Shown one piece after another: positions 44,398-52,679 of a stretch of 64,000 nt of DNA. The DNA is from Bacteroidales bacterium (lineage in GTDB: Bacteria; Bacteroidota; Bacteroidia; Bacteroidales; UBA932). The notes beneath the pieces were generated by a model, which was given only the letters and a program-made list of their open reading frames with translations, searched no databases and was not told where the DNA came from. Location: contig JAFYSH010000014.1 of the NCBI GenBank assembly GCA_017546605.1, positions 124,001 to 188,000 on the forward strand, in the 5' to 3' direction. Position numbers and translations under genes: made by a program. The stretch's first letter is position 1. Each line of letters starts with the position of its first letter.

Positions 44398-45578
44398 TTC
44401 TTTTTGAGCCAGAGTTCGGGATTTTGTTTGTCGGTGCCTTTCCATAGCTGGAAGTGTAGTATGGAACCATCTTCTCCATCGTCCACCTGCCCTAATAAAG
44501 TGCCTAAAGCAACCTTGTCTCCGCTTTTGACGGATACCCGTTTGAGTTTGCAATAGAATGTAAAGTATTCGCCGTGTTGGACCAATACGCATTGGTTGTA
44601 GCCCGGCATCACCAATACCTGTTTGACAACCCCTTCAAAGACGGCATATACCTCGGCATTTTTTTCGGTGGAAATGTTGATACCGTTGTTGAATGGAAGT
44701 TTGATGTGCTTGAATACCGGGTGGTTGTGCTGACCGAACTTTTCAACCACAACGCCTCGGTTCACTGGCCAAGGAAGTTTTCCTTTGTTTTTTCCAAATT
44801 CTCCAGAAAGGGCGTAGTCGATCTGAATGCCTTTCTTGGCACTGTTTTGCTGTTCTTTGACTGCTTCTGCCAAGATGCGTTCAATTTCTTTATTCAGACG
44901 TTCGACTTCTTTTTTCTTGTCTTTGATCTGTTTTTGGAAACTCTTTTCTTTCTTTTGCAGGGATTTTAAGGTACTTTTTACACTCTTCTCCTCCTCTTGC
45001 AACTGATTTTTGGCGGCTTCTTGTTCCTTCTTGCTCTTTTCGGACTCGTCTTGCAGGACGGTTAGCTGTGCTTTTTCGTGACGGATGGCGGCTTCCGTGG
45101 TTCGGATTTCGTCGGCCTCATTGCGGATGGTCGTCTTGAAACTCTTCAAGTAGGCCCATCGCCGGTAGGCTTGGCTCAAGTCGTCACTTGAGAGCAGGTA
45201 CATGAACCACACGCGGGAATCCCGGTTCCGGTAGGCCTTGAGTATCATATCTTCGTAGTAGAACTGCAGGGTGTCCAACTTCTGCTTCAAACGGTTGATT
45301 GTCTGGTTGCATTGGTTGATTTGCTGGCGATAGGTCTGGATTTCCTGATCCAGGGTTTGGATGAGCGTTTTGCGGGACTCAATTTTTTGCTGGGTCAAGC
45401 TGAGGCTATTGAGCTGACGGCTCTGTTGATTTCGGTTTTCCGATAACTGTTTATCAATAAACTGGATTTCTTCCTCAATCTTTTTCTTTTGGGCTTTCTG
45501 CTTGGATAGGTCTTGCGCAGAAAGCAGCATGGGGAAAAGCAATAAGAAGCCCAATCCTACAAGTAATCGTAAACGCAT
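44394..45578 (-). CDS. EnvC-like murein hydrolase activator (degenerate LytM)
   Basis: 394 residues with a signal peptide (cut near LLSAQ). Residues ~25-115 and 160-255 are long coiled coils. The C-terminal ~110 residues are a LytM/M23 domain whose zinc ligands are mostly lost: NNGINI replaces HxGxD, YFTFYCKL replaces YxTxYxHL, and SILHFQLW keeps only one His of HxH. That pattern marks EnvC/NlpD-type activators, which switch on division amidases in the periplasm and do not cut murein themselves. It follows the TPR gene by 6 bp and overlaps malQ. Confidence 0.9.
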   Translation of the reverse strand: MRLRLLVGLGFLLLFPMLLSAQDLSKQKAQKKKIEEEIQFIDKQLSENRNQQSRQLNSLSLTQQKIESRKTLIQTLDQEIQTYRQQINQCNQTINRLKQKLDTLQFYYEDMILKAYRNRDSRVWFMYLLSSDDLSQAYRRWAYLKSFKTTIRNEADEIRTTEAAIRHEKAQLTVLQDESEKSKKEQEAAKNQLQEEEKSVKSTLKSLQKKEKSFQKQIKDKKKEVERLNKEIERILAEAVKEQQNSAKKGIQIDYALSGEFGKNKGKLPWPVNRGVVVEKFGQHNHPVFKHIKLPFNNGINISTEKNAEVYAVFEGVVKQVLVMPGYNQCVLVQHGEYFTFYCKLKRVSVKSGDKVALGTLLGQVDDGEDGSILHFQLWKGTDKQNPELWLKKK

Positions 45579-45584
45579 AAGCCC

Positions 45585-47264
45585 TTATTTTGAGTGTTTG
45601 TCAATCTTGAGTGCTGCGCCCAATGTCGGATCCAGACGATCGGCTTGTTCCCAATAAATCAAGGCCAAAGCTTTTTCGCCGATGGCAAATAGGGTGTCTG
45701 CGTAATGGTCCAGAATAACCGCACTTTGGTTGCCACCAAATAGCATGGCTCGCTTGAATTGTGCAATCGCTTCTTCATAGCGCCCTAACAAGTAGAGGAT
45801 CCAACCGTAGGTGTCCAGGTAGGTGGGATTGTCGGGTTCTGCTTTGACACAGCGTTGGCTCATTTCTGCAGCCTTTTGAAGTTTCTTTCCATTGAGGCTG
45901 AGGTAATAAGCATAATTGTTTAGGACCTGGAGATAATCTGGCTGGATTTTTAAGGCTTTTTCGTATTCCGCATAGGCTTTTTTGTGTTCGCCAATGCTCT
46001 GATACAGGTCGCCCAACGCAGAATGGCACATCAGACGGGCATCTGTCCGATCTTTCGGAAGGTCCCTTAGCAGGGCTTTGTATTGTTGGATGGAGCGGTC
46101 GTAGGCCCCCAACTGCCAATTGGCAATGGCTTGCAGTTGCCGGATGTCGAAATTGCCGGGCAGGTAGCCCAAACTATGCTGGCATTGTTTTTCTAAATCT
46201 TCCCAACGTTGCAAATAGTACAGTAGGTAGAGATACTGGATGTGTGGATTTAAGTGGTTGGGGTAATTTTCAATGACACGTGCGTAAAAGTTGACGCCCT
46301 CATTGGTTCGGCCCGTTTGCAGGAAATAATTACCCGTGGTGTACAGTAGGGTACTATCGGTCGGGTGTTGTTGGATGCTCTGGAGAACCAATGTGTCAAT
46401 CTGGTTTTGAAAACGGTTGCGCAGTGACGGACTGTTCAATACTTGATCGATGTATTCTGCCTTGAAGGCTGGATTCATCTGCGGATCGATCAGAAACTCC
46501 TGGATGTGCTGTAGGAAGTTGGGGTAATTCCCTTGTGTGCGGTAAGTTTCCGCCAGGCCAAAGTGCGCAGGGGTATAGGTGGGATCCAGGCGCAAAGCCC
46601 GTTCGTAACATTGGATAGCCAGGGAGTCCTGCCGTTGGTTGAGGTATAGTTCACCCAGGTAGTAGGAGTTCATCGCACTCGGATAGGTTTTTTCCAGTTT
46701 TTCCAACAGCTGGAAGGCATCTTCGTAGCGGCCTTGCATGCGGTACAGCTCAAAACGGAAATTGCTCGTCCATTCATTTTCTCCACGAACTTGGTCCAGT
46801 CGGTCCAAGGTGGCCAATGCCTGCTCATATTGTTGGGCATTGGTGTAGAGGTTCAGCAGGTCGGAGTACAAGGAGAACTTGTTGGGATGCTTGCTCAGAA
46901 GCTCTTCGTAGAGTGTTGCAGCTTGTTCGAGGTGGGTGGAGCTGGCATAGAACTTTGCCAACTCTGCCGTGTACCAATAGTTGCTGGTATCTGCATGGTG
47001 GGCTTTCTGCAAATAATGTTCTGCTTCGATCCGGTCATTTTTAAGGGCGTAGATGCGTCCTAGGTAGTACCAGGCCGCATCGTGTTGTGGTTCAAGTTCC
47101 AGCGTTGCTTCAAAAAGCTTGCGGGCTTTTTCCAGGTCTTCCCGATTGAAGGCTTGAACCCCTTCCAGGTAATAGTCCGGCCCTGTTATGGCCAGGCTGT
47201 CCTGTGCGTGGGCGGTCAGCGCGAAGAAGGACCACAGGAAAATAAAACTCACTATCGATTTCAT
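45585..47264 (-). CDS. secreted TPR-repeat protein
   Basis: 559 residues from the ATG at 47264 (three codons inside the longest frame); signal peptide cut near AHAQ. More than ten TPR units fill the protein (for example DAAWYYLGRIYAL, YTPAHFGLAETYRTQGN, LQVLNNYAYYLSLNGK), making a superhelical binding surface. No enzyme part. It is the first gene of the leftward TPR-EnvC-malQ operon and probably acts in the periplasm on a protein partner, perhaps envelope assembly; the partner is unknown. Confidence 0.88.
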   Translation of the reverse strand: MKSIVSFIFLWSFFALTAHAQDSLAITGPDYYLEGVQAFNREDLEKARKLFEATLELEPQHDAAWYYLGRIYALKNDRIEAEHYLQKAHHADTSNYWYTAELAKFYASSTHLEQAATLYEELLSKHPNKFSLYSDLLNLYTNAQQYEQALATLDRLDQVRGENEWTSNFRFELYRMQGRYEDAFQLLEKLEKTYPSAMNSYYLGELYLNQRQDSLAIQCYERALRLDPTYTPAHFGLAETYRTQGNYPNFLQHIQEFLIDPQMNPAFKAEYIDQVLNSPSLRNRFQNQIDTLVLQSIQQHPTDSTLLYTTGNYFLQTGRTNEGVNFYARVIENYPNHLNPHIQYLYLLYYLQRWEDLEKQCQHSLGYLPGNFDIRQLQAIANWQLGAYDRSIQQYKALLRDLPKDRTDARLMCHSALGDLYQSIGEHKKAYAEYEKALKIQPDYLQVLNNYAYYLSLNGKKLQKAAEMSQRCVKAEPDNPTYLDTYGWILYLLGRYEEAIAQFKRAMLFGGNQSAVILDHYADTLFAIGEKALALIYWEQADRLDPTLGAALKIDKHSK

Positions 47265-47293
47265 AGATGTCATACCAAACTTATCGTAAGTTA

Positions 47294-47323
47294 CAAAGTT
47301 AGCAAAATAGGTAATCGGTGCAA
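47294..47323 (-). promoter_or_regulatory. promoter of the TPR-EnvC-malQ operon
   Basis: Minus-strand TTG (47321-47323), 19 bp, TAACTTTG (47294-47301); leader ~25 nt. Confidence 0.75.
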
Positions 47324-47332
47324 CGAAAACTC

Positions 47333-47340
47333 TATTTTTG
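47333..47340 (+). promoter_or_regulatory. -7 element of the ECF sigma gene
   Basis: Plus-strand TATTTTTG, 18 bp before the ATG at 47359. It has no good -33 and looks weaker than its divergent partner. Confidence 0.5.
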
Positions 47341-47358
47341 CATCTATTAAGTAGTCGT

Positions 47359-47913
47359 ATGTTCGAACCTAAACTTATACTATCGGAAACGCAGTTGGTT
47401 GATGCTTGTAAGAAGGGGCATCAATCGGCTCAACGTCGGTTGTATGAGATCTATTCGGCTCGGATGTTTGCAGTGTGTTTGAAATATGCGCGAACTCGGG
47501 AAGCAGCTCGGGATTACCTGCAGGATGGTTTTGTTGCCGTATATTCAAAGATAGACACGTACACAGGAAATGGCTCATTTGAGGGATGGATGCGCAAGAT
47601 TTTTGTAAATGTCGCTTTGATGGATCTGCGGAAAAACGATGTGTTACGAGGCGCAAAAGATGTAACGGACTTGCGCGCAGATGCGCCGTTTGTGGATGAT
47701 ATGTTGAGTCGGATTGCATCCCGAGATGTATTGCGTTTGGTTGAACAAATGCCGATCCGTTATAAAGTGGTATTCAGTTTGAATGTGTTTGAAGAAATGT
47801 CGCACCAGGAAATTGCGGAAGCCCTGGGAATTACGGAAGCGGCTTCCCGCACCATCCTTCGTCGGGGACGTTTCTGGTTGCAGGAAGAAATAAAGAAAAT
47901 GAATGGAGAATAA
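47359..47913 (+). CDS. ECF-family RNA polymerase sigma factor
   Basis: 184 residues from the ATG at 47359; a start seven codons earlier (47338) overlaps the -7 element. Region 2 is ARDYLQDGFVAVYSKIDTY and region 4 is HQEIAEALGITEAASRTILRRG, a typical helix-turn-helix. It directs RNA polymerase to a small set of promoters, usually envelope-stress or transport genes. The overlapping next gene likely encodes its membrane partner. Target promoters cannot be named from this window. Confidence 0.93.
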   Translation: MFEPKLILSETQLVDACKKGHQSAQRRLYEIYSARMFAVCLKYARTREAARDYLQDGFVAVYSKIDTYTGNGSFEGWMRKIFVNVALMDLRKNDVLRGAKDVTDLRADAPFVDDMLSRIASRDVLRLVEQMPIRYKVVFSLNVFEEMSHQEIAEALGITEAASRTILRRGRFWLQEEIKKMNGE

Positions 47914-49108
47914 GGATATGAATGCAAGTTGGGAAGAATTGAGTAAAAGGCTACGGGCGGAAGCTGCCAACGATGCTATGCCGTTGGAGGAAGACTTGTT
48001 TCCTCAAATTATGGCGACTTACCAACGCAAACAACGCATTCGTAAGATGCGTCGCGTGATCGGCTGGTCGGCTGCGGCAGCCGTCTTGGTAATGGGCGTC
48101 TCTCTTTGGTTGATGCGCCAGCCGGTCGCTCAGGAAACACCTTGGGTGGCAGATGTTGTTTTGATCGAAGTGGAAGAAATGCCGATGAACGAGACGATTC
48201 GTGAACTGATAAATGAAACCCAGAAAGAATTGGTGCAAGAATCAGCGAATAAACTGATGAATGTTCCGATGGATAAGCCCATGAAGGTGTCGATCGGGCA
48301 GAAGGAGTCGGATCCGGTAGAGTCGGCCATGGATGTAGAATCCGTTACTGAGCAGGTAACAACGGATGTGGAGGAAGTTCCCGTTCAGCAGTCGCAGTCA
48401 ACTGTTTTTGTGATGGAGCCCGAAATCGGGGAGGAGCCGCGTTATTTGGCAGCTGCTCGCAGGCCTTGGCGTCTAGGGATTGCTTCCAATATTCAGGGAA
48501 CCGCAGAAGGCGGATTGAATAGCTACGATGCTCCGATGGCGGTCGCTCCAGCAGGTAGCGGTGAAGTCCGTCTGAGCAACCGCGATTTTTTGGTTCCGTT
48601 GACCACTCCGAGCTATCATTTTCCGATCTCTGTAACTTTGCAGTTGACGCTGCCTCTGGCAGAACGCTGGTCTGTGCAGACCGGGTTCTCGTACACCATC
48701 TTGCGTTCACAATATGAGGCATTGCAGAATAACCTCAAACAAGTACTGGTGGATCAGGATATTCATTATTTAGGAATTCCCCTGCAACTGAATTATCGGA
48801 TCTTGAAATATGAGCGCCTGGGCTTGTATCTGGCTGGCGGTGGTATGGTGGAAAAGGCTGTGGCCCTCAATTATGAGTTGCTGGATTTGGATGGGAAACA
48901 GAGCCAATATGCGGCTTCGGTGAAGGGAGCTCAGTGGTCGGTAAACCTGGGCTTTGGCTTGGAATACTATTTCAGCGATTTTGTGGGTGTCTTTGTGGAC
49001 CCGAGTTTGGTCTATTACTTCGATAGCAGCCAGCCGTTGAGTTTGCGGACCGAAGAGCCTCTACAATTAAAGTTGGATATCGGTCTTCGTTTTCAATTGT
49101 TTCGCTAA
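47903..49108 (+). CDS. membrane-anchored protein with C-terminal barrel-like domain, ECF partner
   Basis: 401 residues (396 if the ATG at 47918, right after AAGGAT, is used). A ~50-residue basic cytoplasmic part precedes one membrane helix (about residues 52-70), then a polar linker with Met/Pro/Glu-rich imperfect repeats (MNETIRELINETQKEL, MNVPMDKPMKVS) and a C-terminal ~200 residues of amphipathic strands (WRLGIASN, ISVTLQLTLPLAERW, LQLKLDIGLRFQLF) that look like an outer-membrane barrel. It overlaps the sigma gene and probably acts as its anti-sigma or sensor partner. Its last 42 bp overlap the convergent mlaF. Confidence 0.78.
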   Translation: MENKDMNASWEELSKRLRAEAANDAMPLEEDLFPQIMATYQRKQRIRKMRRVIGWSAAAAVLVMGVSLWLMRQPVAQETPWVADVVLIEVEEMPMNETIRELINETQKELVQESANKLMNVPMDKPMKVSIGQKESDPVESAMDVESVTEQVTTDVEEVPVQQSQSTVFVMEPEIGEEPRYLAAARRPWRLGIASNIQGTAEGGLNSYDAPMAVAPAGSGEVRLSNRDFLVPLTTPSYHFPISVTLQLTLPLAERWSVQTGFSYTILRSQYEALQNNLKQVLVDQDIHYLGIPLQLNYRILKYERLGLYLAGGGMVEKAVALNYELLDLDGKQSQYAASVKGAQWSVNLGFGLEYYFSDFVGVFVDPSLVYYFDSSQPLSLRTEEPLQLKLDIGLRFQLFR

Positions 49109-49831
49109 GTTCGACGTAAATACAAACTCATTCAGTTCCGGGCAGTTGGTGTGAAAGATTTCACGGCGTGAGCCTTCCCATTTGATACGGCCTTGATGGA
49201 TGAATGAGATCTGGTCACCAATTTCCAGCACAGAGTTCATGTCATGGGTATTGATGATGGTGGTGATGTTGTATTCTTGGGTGATTTCCGCAATCAGTTC
49301 ATCAATGTGTATGGCGGTCAATGGATCCAGACCGGAGTTTGGCTCGTCGCAGAACAGATACTGCGGATTCAAGGCGATGGCTCGAGCGATCCCCACCCGT
49401 TTCTGCATACCCCCCGATAATTCGGCCGGGTATTTTTTATGTGCATTCTCCAAATGTACCCTTTTCAGGCAGAAATCCACACGGTCTTTCTTCTCGCCAT
49501 TGCTCCAGTCGGTAAAGAAATCCATAGGAAACCGGATGTTCTCTTCGACGGTAGCAAAGTCAAAAAGGGCACTACCTTGAAAGAGCATTCCTATGCGTTG
49601 GCGGATTTTTTTCTGTTCCGATAGTTTCAAACGGTTGAATACTACCTGGTCAAAGATGACATCACCACTGTCCGGGCTGTGCAGACCGACGATTGTTTTC
49701 AACAGGACTGTCTTTCCCGATCCGCTGGCTCCGATGATCAGCGAGCATTGTCCGGGCTGGAAAGTGGTGTTGATGTCGTGCAATACCTCTTTTCCGAGGA
49801 AGGATTTGGAGATGTGTTGTACCGCAATCAT
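49067..49831 (-). CDS. mlaF: ABC transporter ATPase, MlaF-like (Mce type)
   Basis: 254 residues. Walker A GASGSGKTV, signature LSGGMQKR, Walker B LFCDEPNSGLDP and the H-loop INTHDMNSV are complete. LSGGMQKRVGIARAIALNP is characteristic of the Mla/Mce ATPases. With MlaE it powers lipid traffic between membranes at the inner membrane. Start overlaps the mlaE stop. No mlaD or mce substrate-binding gene follows; the 3' end runs 42 bp into the convergent ECF-partner gene. Confidence 0.92.
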   Translation of the reverse strand: MIAVQHISKSFLGKEVLHDINTTFQPGQCSLIIGASGSGKTVLLKTIVGLHSPDSGDVIFDQVVFNRLKLSEQKKIRQRIGMLFQGSALFDFATVEENIRFPMDFFTDWSNGEKKDRVDFCLKRVHLENAHKKYPAELSGGMQKRVGIARAIALNPQYLFCDEPNSGLDPLTAIHIDELIAEITQEYNITTIINTHDMNSVLEIGDQISFIHQGRIKWEGSRREIFHTNCPELNEFVFTSNLAKQLKTKTDIQL

Positions 49832-50574
49832 CGTAGCAAAAGTTGGGTTAAAATCAGGTTGAAAACAAGAATCAGTGCACTGCTGGTGACAATGGATTGG
49901 GTGCTGGATCGGCCTACGCCCAGCGATCCTCCTGTGGCAGTATAGCCGTAGAAGGAAGCAACGGTCGTGATGATGAAACTGAATACAGCCGTTTTGATGA
50001 TGCTGTAGGTGATATAGTGTCCCAGGAACCAGAACTGTAGACCGGTCATATAGTCCGCAACGGGGATGATACCGGTGGTATAAACGATGAGCCAGCCGCC
50101 CGCCAATCCCAATATGAAGCTCATCAGCATCAGGAAAGGATTGAGCAGGGTTGTTGCTACTACTTTGGGTAAAATCAGGTAATTGGCAGAGTTTACGCCC
50201 ATCATTTCCATCGCATCAATTTGCTCTGTAATGCGCATGCTGCCGATTTCCGAAGCGATGTTTGATCCGATTTTTCCGGCCAGGATGAGGCAAACCATGG
50301 TCGAGCAAAACTCCAGAATCAAGCTTTCTCGGGCCATGTATCCTACGTACATTTTGGGAATTAAGGGACTGACCAGGTTGAGTGCTGTCTGCATGACAAT
50401 GACGGCACCAATAAAAATGGAGATCAAGGCAATCAGTGGAATGGACTGCATGACCAGTTTGTCTGCTTCCAGAATCAGTTGCTTGCCGAAAAGGGACCAT
50501 TTTTCGGGTTTTCGGAAAACCCGTTGCATCAAAAGGATGTATTCTCCGGTCAATTCAAAGGCGCGCTTGAACAT
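49828..50574 (-). CDS. mlaE: ABC transporter permease, MlaE-like
   Basis: 248 residues, five to six membrane helices. The MlaE motif region AREISLVLEFCS-like stretch (here ARESLILEFCSTMVC, with SNIASEIGSMRITEQIDAMEMMG following) is diagnostic, since it contains the conserved EIGxMxxxEQIDAM. It is the membrane half of a Mla-type lipid transporter. First gene of mlaE-mlaF; a TACTTTTA near-consensus lies around 50597-50604 on the minus strand. Confidence 0.92.
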   Translation of the reverse strand: MFKRAFELTGEYILLMQRVFRKPEKWSLFGKQLILEADKLVMQSIPLIALISIFIGAVIVMQTALNLVSPLIPKMYVGYMARESLILEFCSTMVCLILAGKIGSNIASEIGSMRITEQIDAMEMMGVNSANYLILPKVVATTLLNPFLMLMSFILGLAGGWLIVYTTGIIPVADYMTGLQFWFLGHYITYSIIKTAVFSFIITTVASFYGYTATGGSLGVGRSSTQSIVTSSALILVFNLILTQLLLR

Positions 50575-50630
50575 ACGTTTTTTTAAAATTTTGTAAAAGT
50601 ACTAAATTTTAGGAGAATTTGACGATTTGG

Positions 50631-50662
50631 TTTGAAGTGGAAACCGGGAGTCGATAAGTTTG
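50631..50662 (+). promoter_or_regulatory. promoter of comM-tsaE-namZ
   Basis: TTTG (50631-50634), 20 bp, TAAGTTTG (50655-50662): full consensus. Seven nt separate it from the ATG at 50670, predicting a leaderless or near-leaderless mRNA. Confidence 0.82.
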
Positions 50663-50669
50663 CTGAAAA

Positions 50670-52184
50670 ATGCTAGTTCAAATCAATAGTGCGGCCTTTC
50701 TGGGCCTGAAAGTGATGCCTGTAACCATTGAGGTGTCCATTACTGCAGGAGTGGGTGTGTTTTTGGTGGGTTTGCCGGATAGTGCTGTGAAGGAGAGTCT
50801 GTTGCGGGTGACCACGGCATTATCGGCTTGTGGTTATCGGATGCCGGGGAGGCGGATAGTGATCAACCTCGCGCCAGCGGATCTGCGAAAAGAGGGAACA
50901 TTGTTTGATTGTGCCATTGCTTTGGGAATTCTGGCGGCATCGGGTCAGATTCAGTTGTCGGGTGCAGCGCATTTTTGCGTTTGGGGAGAATTGGGTCTGG
51001 ATGGATCGTTGCGTAGAATTCCGGGGGCTTTACCGTTGGCAATCTATGCAAAGCAGGCTGGCTTTGAGGCTTGTTTTTTCCCTGCGTCGGTAGAGGAGGA
51101 GGCTTCATTGATTGGAGGTATTCGGGTTTGTGGAGCCACGCATCTGAAGGAATTGATTGGCTGGTTGCAGGTGGGCGAGTATCCGGTCCGGCATCGGGAA
51201 CTGGTTCGAGAATCCGTTTTGTCCACGCAGCAAGGGGATGACTTTCAATGGGTGGTGGGCCAGGCTTTTGCAAAGCGGGGTTTGGAAATTGCGGCTGCAG
51301 GAGCGCACAATCTCCTATTGGTAGGGCCTCCGGGGGCTGGAAAGAGTTTTATGGCCCGGTGTTTGGCGTCGATCCTTCCTCCGATGAATCCGACGGAAGT
51401 GCTGGAAACAACCAAAATTTATTCCGTGGCCGGCTTAGATGCCCAGTTGTTTCTTCAAGGAAAAAGGCCCTTCCGTTCTCCGCATCATACAGCAAGTGCC
51501 GTTTCGATGACGGGGGGAGGAATGAAAGCCACACCGGGAGAAATGTCATTGGCTCACAATGGAGTGTTGTACTTGGATGAGATGATTCAGTTTTCCCCCG
51601 CGTTGTTGAACGAATTGCGTCAGCCGCTGGAGGAACGCACCATTTCGATAGCCCGGGCGCGTTATAAGGTGACCTATCCGGCTTCTTTTATGCTGGTGGC
51701 TTCGATGAATCCGTGTCCTTGTGGTTATCACGGGGATGGAACGGATCGCTGTACGTGTCAAGAAGGATCCATTCAGCGCTATTGGAGTCGCCTTTCAGGG
51801 CCCTTGCTCGATCGGATCGACCTGCAGATTTTTGTGCGTGCCGTAGATTCCCGACTTTTGGTGAATCGTGCGTTGGAGGAGTCCAGTGCTTCCATTGCTG
51901 CTCGTGTTGCGCAGGCTCGTGAACGCCAACATCGGAGATTTGCCCACGAAGGAATTCATACCAATTCGGAAATGAATAGCCAGCAATTGGCGCGGTATTG
52001 TCCGTTGACCACAGAAGGATGCGCTTTTCTGGATAAAATCATCAGTCGGTTTCATCTTTCGGCCCGGGCCTATTCCCGTATCTTGAAGTTATCTCGCACC
52101 TTGGCAGATCTGGAAGGGTTGGAGGAAGTCTTACCGAGGCATCTGTCCGAAGCAGTGGGCTATCGGTGCAAGGATGTTTTTTAA
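50670..52184 (+). CDS. comM: ComM/YifB family Mg-chelatase-like ATPase
   Basis: 504 residues. MLVQINSAAFLGLKVMPVTIEV is the normal start pattern (residues 1-22); an N-terminal Lon-protease-like domain, then AAA+ with Walker A GPPGAGKS, Walker B LYLDEM and the cysteine-bearing NPCPCGYHGD, followed by the C-terminal Mg-chelatase domain. ComM is a hexameric helicase that extends branch migration during integration of incoming DNA. First gene of comM-tsaE-namZ. Confidence 0.94.
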   Translation: MLVQINSAAFLGLKVMPVTIEVSITAGVGVFLVGLPDSAVKESLLRVTTALSACGYRMPGRRIVINLAPADLRKEGTLFDCAIALGILAASGQIQLSGAAHFCVWGELGLDGSLRRIPGALPLAIYAKQAGFEACFFPASVEEEASLIGGIRVCGATHLKELIGWLQVGEYPVRHRELVRESVLSTQQGDDFQWVVGQAFAKRGLEIAAAGAHNLLLVGPPGAGKSFMARCLASILPPMNPTEVLETTKIYSVAGLDAQLFLQGKRPFRSPHHTASAVSMTGGGMKATPGEMSLAHNGVLYLDEMIQFSPALLNELRQPLEERTISIARARYKVTYPASFMLVASMNPCPCGYHGDGTDRCTCQEGSIQRYWSRLSGPLLDRIDLQIFVRAVDSRLLVNRALEESSASIAARVAQARERQHRRFAHEGIHTNSEMNSQQLARYCPLTTEGCAFLDKIISRFHLSARAYSRILKLSRTLADLEGLEEVLPRHLSEAVGYRCKDVF

Positions 52185-52201
52185 TTCTTGGCGAGAATGC
52201 T

Positions 52202-52209
52202 TACCTTTG
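52202..52209 (+). promoter_or_regulatory. possible internal -7 element before tsaE
   Basis: TACCTTTG, 24 bp before the tsaE ATG at 52234; TTG at 52188-52190 is only 11 bp upstream, so the -33 is poor. Confidence 0.4.
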
Positions 52210-52233
52210 GTCCTGGATAGATTAGGAAAGTAT

Positions 52234-52656
52234 ATGCAGACATTTGAAATCAATGGAATCCAGTCATTGGAAGCTGTGGCCAGACAGTTTTGGTCCGCAA
52301 TATCGGAGCATCGGGTCATTGCTTTTTATGGATCAATGGGAGCTGGAAAAACAACGTTCATTACAGCCCTTTGCAAGGTGTTGGGCGTGGAGGATACGGT
52401 GAACAGCCCGACCTTTACCTTGGTGAATGAGTACGAGGCGGCCGATGGAATGCCGGTTTGGCATTTTGATTTTTACCGGATCGAACGTCCGGAAGAGGCG
52501 TTGGACATCGGTCTGGAGGAATACCTGTATGGGGACGGGCTTTGCCTGATTGAATGGCCGGAGAACATCGAACCCTTGTTGCCGGAAGATTGTCTGAAGG
52601 TGTATTTGGAGGTAGTGGGAGCTGATCAGCGACGTCTTTCGTTTGAATTACCGTAG
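52234..52656 (+). CDS. tsaE: tRNA t6A biosynthesis ATPase TsaE
   Basis: 140 residues from the ATG at 52234, chosen because MQTFEINGI and AGGAAAG before it fit, while the 20 extra codons upstream do not. P-loop GSMGAGKTT, then NSPTFTLVNEYE and HFDFYRIERPEEALDIGLEEYL, the TsaE hallmarks. It drives the TsaBD complex that makes t6A in tRNAs; the first enzyme of the pathway (TsaC/Sua5) is encoded at 58.4 kb. Between comM and namZ. Confidence 0.94.
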   Translation: MQTFEINGIQSLEAVARQFWSAISEHRVIAFYGSMGAGKTTFITALCKVLGVEDTVNSPTFTLVNEYEAADGMPVWHFDFYRIERPEEALDIGLEEYLYGDGLCLIEWPENIEPLLPEDCLKVYLEVVGADQRRLSFELP

Positions 52657-52679
52657 TGAAATCTTAAAATAAAGACGAT

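Noticed and set aside
44398-44592. A 65-codon N-terminal extension of malQ
   Set aside because: It lies wholly within the EnvC-like gene; the ATGA overlap and the CBM20 start at MILNFSIHY support the shorter form.
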